Shown: piece by piece, positions 51,749-57,800 of the stretch
Layout of the letters: every line of letters starts with the position of its first letter
How positions within the stretch are numbered: the first letter of the stretch is position 1
Assembly: GCF_003666245.1 (NCBI RefSeq)
Contig: NZ_MJLZ01000028.1
Span: forward strand, 1-57,800
Direction of reading: 5' to 3'
Source: Brenneria alni
GTDB lineage: Bacteria; Pseudomonadota; Gammaproteobacteria; Enterobacterales; Enterobacteriaceae
DNA length: 57,800 bases
The notes under the pieces: generated by a model
Seen by the model: the letters and a program-made list of their open reading frames with translations, nothing else
What the model was told of the DNA's origin: nothing
The model's database searches: none
Position numbers and translations under genes: made by a program

Positions 51749-52726
51749 CTACGGGCGGAGCAGCACCTTGCCGATTTTGCCGGATTTGAGGGCGGCCTTC
51801 ACCGCCGAGGACACCTCATCCAGACCGAAAACCGCCTCCACAGGCAGCACTAGCCGTCCGCTGGCCGCCAGCCTCAATAGCTCGTCGAGCAACTCAGCTC
51901 TGTGTTCGGCGGGCATATCGCTCAGAACCTTACTGGCCCAGAAGCCCTTCAACGTCAGTTGCTTGAAAACCATCGTCCCGGATGGAATCTGCATGGCCTC
52001 TCCAGCTACCGTTCCGAACGACACCAGCAGCCCCTTTTCGCCAAGAAGATCCGCAAGATCGCCAGTCGCCGCCCCACCGACGGAATCGACAGCGGCACGG
52101 ATCGCGGCGTCGCCGACGAGGGACCGCACCTTCGCTTTCCAATCCGGCTGGGCCGTGGAGACTACATTGTCGATACCAAGCGCCGTCAGTGCCTCAACGC
52201 CTGCGTCGCGCCAGACCAGATTGACGGTGTGGATACCTCTGGCCCGCGCCAGCATGGACAGCGACTTGCCAACCGTTCCATTCGCACCGTTCTGGATGAT
52301 CCAATCTCCCTCCGTCACGCCTAGAGATTCCAGCAGCGAGAGGGTGCTGAACGGCATCGCGATAAGTTGCGCGGCCACCTCATCGGAAATTGCATCCGGC
52401 ACCGGAAGCAGACCCTCCGCATCAACAAGGAAATACTCCGCCCAGGTGCCATGTGCGGAAGCCGTGACGACCCGCCTGCCAAGCAGAGCGGTATCGCTTC
52501 CCTCTCCCAGAGCATCGACAATACCGACCGCTTCGCTGCCACCTATGGCTGGCAGTTCGGGCTTGTAGCCATATTCGCCGCGCACAGTCCAGAGGTCATG
52601 GTTGTGGATCGGGGAAAAAATGGTACGGATCCGGGCCTGCCCTGGCCCAGGTTCGGGTGTTGGCACATCGGACTGGCGGAGGACTTCAGCCGGATCGCCA
52701 AAAACATCGTGAGTTGCGCTACGCAT
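51749..52726 (-). CDS. Zinc-type alcohol dehydrogenase/quinone oxidoreductase-like protein (MDR superfamily)
   Basis: A 325-residue medium-chain reductase. An N-terminal GroES-like domain is followed by a Rossmann NAD(P)H-binding segment (WIIQNGANGTVGKSLSMLA). The HDLWTVRGEYGYKP context and the lack of a clear zinc-ligand set suggest the QOR/enoyl-thioester reductase branch rather than an alcohol dehydrogenase. AAGGAGA lies upstream of the ATG. GC content is visibly higher than the flanks, suggesting transfer. The substrate is unknown. A LysR remnant lies divergently upstream. Confidence 0.85.
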   Translation of the reverse strand: MRSATHDVFGDPAEVLRQSDVPTPEPGPGQARIRTIFSPIHNHDLWTVRGEYGYKPELPAIGGSEAVGIVDALGEGSDTALLGRRVVTASAHGTWAEYFLVDAEGLLPVPDAISDEVAAQLIAMPFSTLSLLESLGVTEGDWIIQNGANGTVGKSLSMLARARGIHTVNLVWRDAGVEALTALGIDNVVSTAQPDWKAKVRSLVGDAAIRAAVDSVGGAATGDLADLLGEKGLLVSFGTVAGEAMQIPSGTMVFKQLTLKGFWASKVLSDMPAEHRAELLDELLRLAASGRLVLPVEAVFGLDEVSSAVKAALKSGKIGKVLLRP

Positions 52727-52889
52727 CGTATTCTCCTTAAGACTATGGGATTACCACTGGGCGAACCGCCCTTGATAAAGCCGGAAGCGGCCCATCAGGC
52801 TGGCTTCAGGCAATGACCGCTTCCCCCGGCGAGTAATTCAGCACCGGTAAGGCCACTCGATTCGCCCGTCAAGTACCAAGTACGTAGTT

Positions 52890-52899
52890 ATGCTAGCAT
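52890..52899. promoter_or_regulatory. Palindrome ATGCTAGCAT, copy 1
   Basis: A perfect 10-bp palindrome in the divergent region between the oxidoreductase and the LysR remnant. It ends 49 bp before the remnant's ATG. The same word occurs at the same distance from the intact LysR start, so it is probably a LysR operator core. Confidence 0.6.
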
Positions 52900-52948
52900 T
52901 GAATCACTGCCTTCATCGGTAGGAGAAAATTAAAAACTGTTTTTCATT

Positions 52949-53097
52949 ATGGAAACACCTGCCAGTTATGACCTCACTGCCCTCTTTGCGTCGTGGCCGA
53001 TGCGGTCAGAAGGCAGGACGAATCTAGCCGTATATGACATTGATAAAAGAGGGTTTAATACATCAGTCTCTTCATTTGAGGGCAATCAGAGTGGATA
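52949..53097 (+). pseudogene. Truncated N-terminus of a LysR-type regulator
   Basis: ATG 52949 begins METPASYDLTALFA, closely matching the start of the neighbouring LysR (METPLDYGLIAIFI). The bases just before are also alike (GTTTTTCATTATGGAAACACC against GTTTTTTATTATGGAAACACC, compared base by base). Similarity fades after about 14-18 codons, possibly through a frameshift towards VVADA, and the frame closes at 53097 after running into the end of the convergent LysR gene. It looks like the stump of a regulator once divergent from the oxidoreductase. Confidence 0.6.
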
Positions 53098-53964
53098 GCG
53101 CTGCACCCAGTTGATGATAAATTCGCAAAACACGCTCACTTTTTTTGGAACCTGACCGCTCGACGGGTACAACAGCACATACGTCCCTCTGGATTCCGAT
53201 GGTGGCGGGATGGGTATAGGTTCCAACAGGCCTTCTCGCACGTAAGGTTCGGCGATAAAGGTGAGCAACGGCCCGACGCCTGCACCGTCACGCAACAAAT
53301 TGCGAGCCAGGAAGAAGTCGTCCACAAGATACCTGGTCGGCAATTTTTGTAATTGCCAGAGTGCGACAATCGCGGAATGGAAGACCCAATCGTGACCGTC
53401 GTCGCCGATCACTCGTGGCTTTCCACGCCGCGCCAGGTATGACGGAGCGGCATAAAATTCCCCTTTGGGCGTGCCAAGATGCCGAACCTTGAGCATTGAA
53501 TCCTTCAGCGGCACCGTCATGGGATGGATTGCCACATCAATTCCCTCCCCGACAAGATCCGGATAGGAACGCGTGATACGTAAATCGAACGTGATAGCGG
53601 GATAGCGCCGGGCGAACTGTAAAAGGAGTTGCGGCAGCACAATGGCGCCGAAATCACGAGGCGCCGTAATCCGCAGTAACCCCGACGGTATTTCGGCGCG
53701 TTCAGGCAATGTCGTCATCGCCTCGTCCAATGCCTTCAGATAGTGCGCCGTGCGCTCATAGAGCGCGATACCCGCCGTCGAAAGCGCCATACTGTGCGTG
53801 GTACGATGAATCAACTCAGCGCCGACACTCTTTTCAAGTTTGACGATGGCGCGGCTAACCGTACCGTTGCTGATCCTGAGTCTGGCGGCAGCCCTGGAAA
53901 AACTGCCCTCATCCGCCACAGCGATAAAAATCGCGATCAAACCATAATCGAGTGGTGTTTCCAT
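53086..53964 (-). CDS. LysR-family transcriptional regulator
   Basis: A 292-residue protein from ATG 53964 (the frame opens at a TTG at 53976). The N-terminal winged HTH (GSFSRAAARLRISNGTVSRA) is followed by a substrate-binding domain from about residue 90. It resembles the LysR proteins that sit beside oxidoreductase genes. It is divergent from an acetoacetate-decarboxylase-family gene. A palindrome ATGCTAGCAT lies 48 bp upstream. Its effector is unknown. Confidence 0.9.
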   Translation of the reverse strand: METPLDYGLIAIFIAVADEGSFSRAAARLRISNGTVSRAIVKLEKSVGAELIHRTTHSMALSTAGIALYERTAHYLKALDEAMTTLPERAEIPSGLLRITAPRDFGAIVLPQLLLQFARRYPAITFDLRITRSYPDLVGEGIDVAIHPMTVPLKDSMLKVRHLGTPKGEFYAAPSYLARRGKPRVIGDDGHDWVFHSAIVALWQLQKLPTRYLVDDFFLARNLLRDGAGVGPLLTFIAEPYVREGLLEPIPIPPPSESRGTYVLLYPSSGQVPKKVSVFCEFIINWVQRYPL

Positions 53965-54012
53965 AATAAAAAACAAAGTTCCATTTTTGCTTGGTTATTC
54001 GAAAATGGAGAT

Positions 54013-54022
54013 ATGCTAGCAT
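54013..54022. promoter_or_regulatory. Palindrome ATGCTAGCAT, copy 2
   Basis: The same perfect palindrome as at 52890, here in the LysR/decarboxylase divergent region, 48 bp from the LysR ATG. It is a likely binding core for the LysR protein (inference). Confidence 0.6.
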
Positions 54023-54194
54023 GACTGACAAAAGGGAGGCAAACACATGGCCGCCATGAGATAACGTGTCGGGACTGAGTCGGTCGCTGACGGCGGCTTG
54101 TCTATAGACTGACGTTGAGATTTTCAGCGGTGTGCTAATCACGTGAAAGATTCACTTATTTATTAAATGTACTGTCATTAAGAGGATTAATTTG

Positions 54195-55013
54195 ATGGGC
54201 TTTGTAAAAAACGACTTAAAAAGTCAAACGTGGCCGGCTTTTCAGAATAAAGAAAGTTTATTTGAAGCGGATGTTCTTTCCGTTCTGTATGAAACCAGCA
54301 AAGAAGCGTTGGATGCGATCATTCCCCCTGGCCTGAAACTTCGCGGCAGACCATTGGTTGAAATCGGACTTAATGACTTTAAACACACTAATTTTGATGT
54401 GGCATATAAAGAAGCAGCATTAGCGATCGGCGTAGTCGACGAAAAATTGGGAATTGAAGGAAAACTTGTTGTTGCCATGACCCTTAACACCGATCAAGGT
54501 TCTTTTTTAGGCCGTGAGGCCAATGGGTATCCTAAGAAAGTCGGCCATGTCGGCTCGGCTTATGATGGTGACGTTTTTACAGCGTATTGCGCTCGACATG
54601 GTGTTTGCTACGCATCTTACAGTTGTGATGCCACGCAAGAACCAAACGACCCCGAATACGAAAGTCTTAATAGTGAATTGAATAAAATGCTGCCCTTTAA
54701 ACCCGACCATTTGGCTGCATTTAATTATATTTGGCCTGTCGGGCTACGCACAAGAATAAAACCTCTTTTGCAACCGATGTGGTTAAAAATGGAACCAACA
54801 AAAGCGGTCAAAACTGGCAGAGGCGATGTTCATTTGAACTGGTCCAGGCACGATCCGTGGGCTTCATTGCCGGTAATAAAAGTACTTGGCGCCAATATCA
54901 TAACCGGAAATATTTCCCTGATTAGCGCTGAAGATAAGTATTACACAGAAATTGATTCAAACGCCTATCTCCCCTACTCCTTCTTCGGTTGGGATGAACC
55001 ACACGCTAAATAG
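54195..55013 (+). CDS. Acetoacetate decarboxylase family protein
   Basis: A 272-residue protein from ATG 54195 (AGAGGA upstream; the frame opens at a TTG at 54192). The segment FLGREANGYPKKVG aligns with the ADC active-site lysine region (GRE...G.PKK), so Schiff-base chemistry is plausible. Family members decarboxylate acetoacetate or act as hydratases or aldolases on related keto acids. It is probably controlled by the divergent LysR protein. The true substrate is unknown. Confidence 0.85.
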   Translation: MGFVKNDLKSQTWPAFQNKESLFEADVLSVLYETSKEALDAIIPPGLKLRGRPLVEIGLNDFKHTNFDVAYKEAALAIGVVDEKLGIEGKLVVAMTLNTDQGSFLGREANGYPKKVGHVGSAYDGDVFTAYCARHGVCYASYSCDATQEPNDPEYESLNSELNKMLPFKPDHLAAFNYIWPVGLRTRIKPLLQPMWLKMEPTKAVKTGRGDVHLNWSRHDPWASLPVIKVLGANIITGNISLISAEDKYYTEIDSNAYLPYSFFGWDEPHAK

Positions 55014-55033
55014 TCAAACACCCATACCCCAGG

Positions 55034-55063
55034 AAAAAATGAGGAGCCTATAGCTCCTCATCT
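55034..55063. terminator. Terminator between decarboxylase and porin genes
   Basis: ATGAGGAGC (55039-55047), loop CTATA, GCTCCTCAT (55053-55061). The A-run before it gives a T6 tail on the minus strand, ending the porin/glucosidase transcript; it may serve both directions. Confidence 0.85.
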
Positions 55064-55085
55064 TTCACTGCTTACCAGCATCCAA

Positions 55086-57798
<2,713 letters not shown>

Positions 57799-57800
57799 TT

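Noticed and set aside
51768-52568. Long plus-strand ORF antisense to the oxidoreductase
   Set aside because: High GC suppresses stops on the opposite strand; the minus-strand frame has the domain motifs and the ribosome site.
53975-53981. GGAACTT word just upstream of the LysR start as a sigma-E promoter
   Set aside because: No TCTRA at the right distance, and it lies too close to the ATG.

Overview
The window is chromosomal DNA of an enterobacterium, most likely Pectobacteriaceae (Pectobacterium/Brenneria-like). Gene contents, protein lengths and local gene orders match Enterobacterales core genes almost residue for residue. A LapA-type multi-repeat adhesin next to an SGDEF diguanylate cyclase and a PdeH-like phosphodiesterase recalls a cluster I remember being described in Pectobacterium atrosepticum. 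The genus is inference.

Layout. (1) 1-10.8 kb is a c-di-GMP-linked biofilm module: the N-terminal 760 codons of a giant adhesin on the minus strand (the gene runs off the left edge), a divergent type I secretion operon (TolC-like, LapB-like, LapC-like), then a PAS-GAF-SGDEF cyclase and a PdeH-like EAL protein separated by 0.8 kb of AT-rich DNA. (2) 11-26.6 kb is a conserved housekeeping block: yfhL, acpS-pdxJ, recO-era-rnc-lepB-lepA, rseC-rseB-rseA-rpoE with a sigma-E promoter, nadB, trmN6, srmB, grcA with two FNR boxes, and ung. (3) 26.7-29.6 kb holds two tRNA-Ala(GGC), gltX, three tRNA-Val(TAC) and tRNA-Lys(TTT), followed by a duplicated tRNA-Lys 3' end carrying a multi-hairpin insert. (4) 29.6-33.4 kb is a sulfate ABC transporter (sbp-cysT-cysW-cysA). 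(5) 33.7-51.3 kb follows the E. coli order cdaR-degP-dgt-mtnN-btuF-erpA-hemL-fhuBDC-mrcB, with differences: cdaR carries a large in-frame internal deletion, fhuA is absent between mrcB and fhuC, and a GST/MocR/LysE group sits between hemL and fhuB. (6) 51.7-57.8 kb is accessory: a GC-rich zinc-type oxidoreductase gene, a LysR remnant, an intact LysR regulator, an acetoacetate-decarboxylase-family protein, and an overlapping OprB-type porin and GH1 phospho-beta-glucosidase pair.

How they work together. The left module is a complete export machine for a cell-surface adhesin whose retention is probably set by c-di-GMP. The LapG cleavage motif is present, but lapD and lapG are not in the window. 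The middle block contains the sigma-E envelope-stress circuit (rpoE-rseABC) and one of its classical outputs (degP), each with a recognisable sigma-E promoter. The right end is carbon-source and iron-uptake capacity. No phage, insertion sequence or CRISPR array was seen. The less-explained items are the interrupted tRNA-Lys 3' duplicate, the CdaR deletion, and the paired LysR/palindrome arrangement with one decayed regulator.
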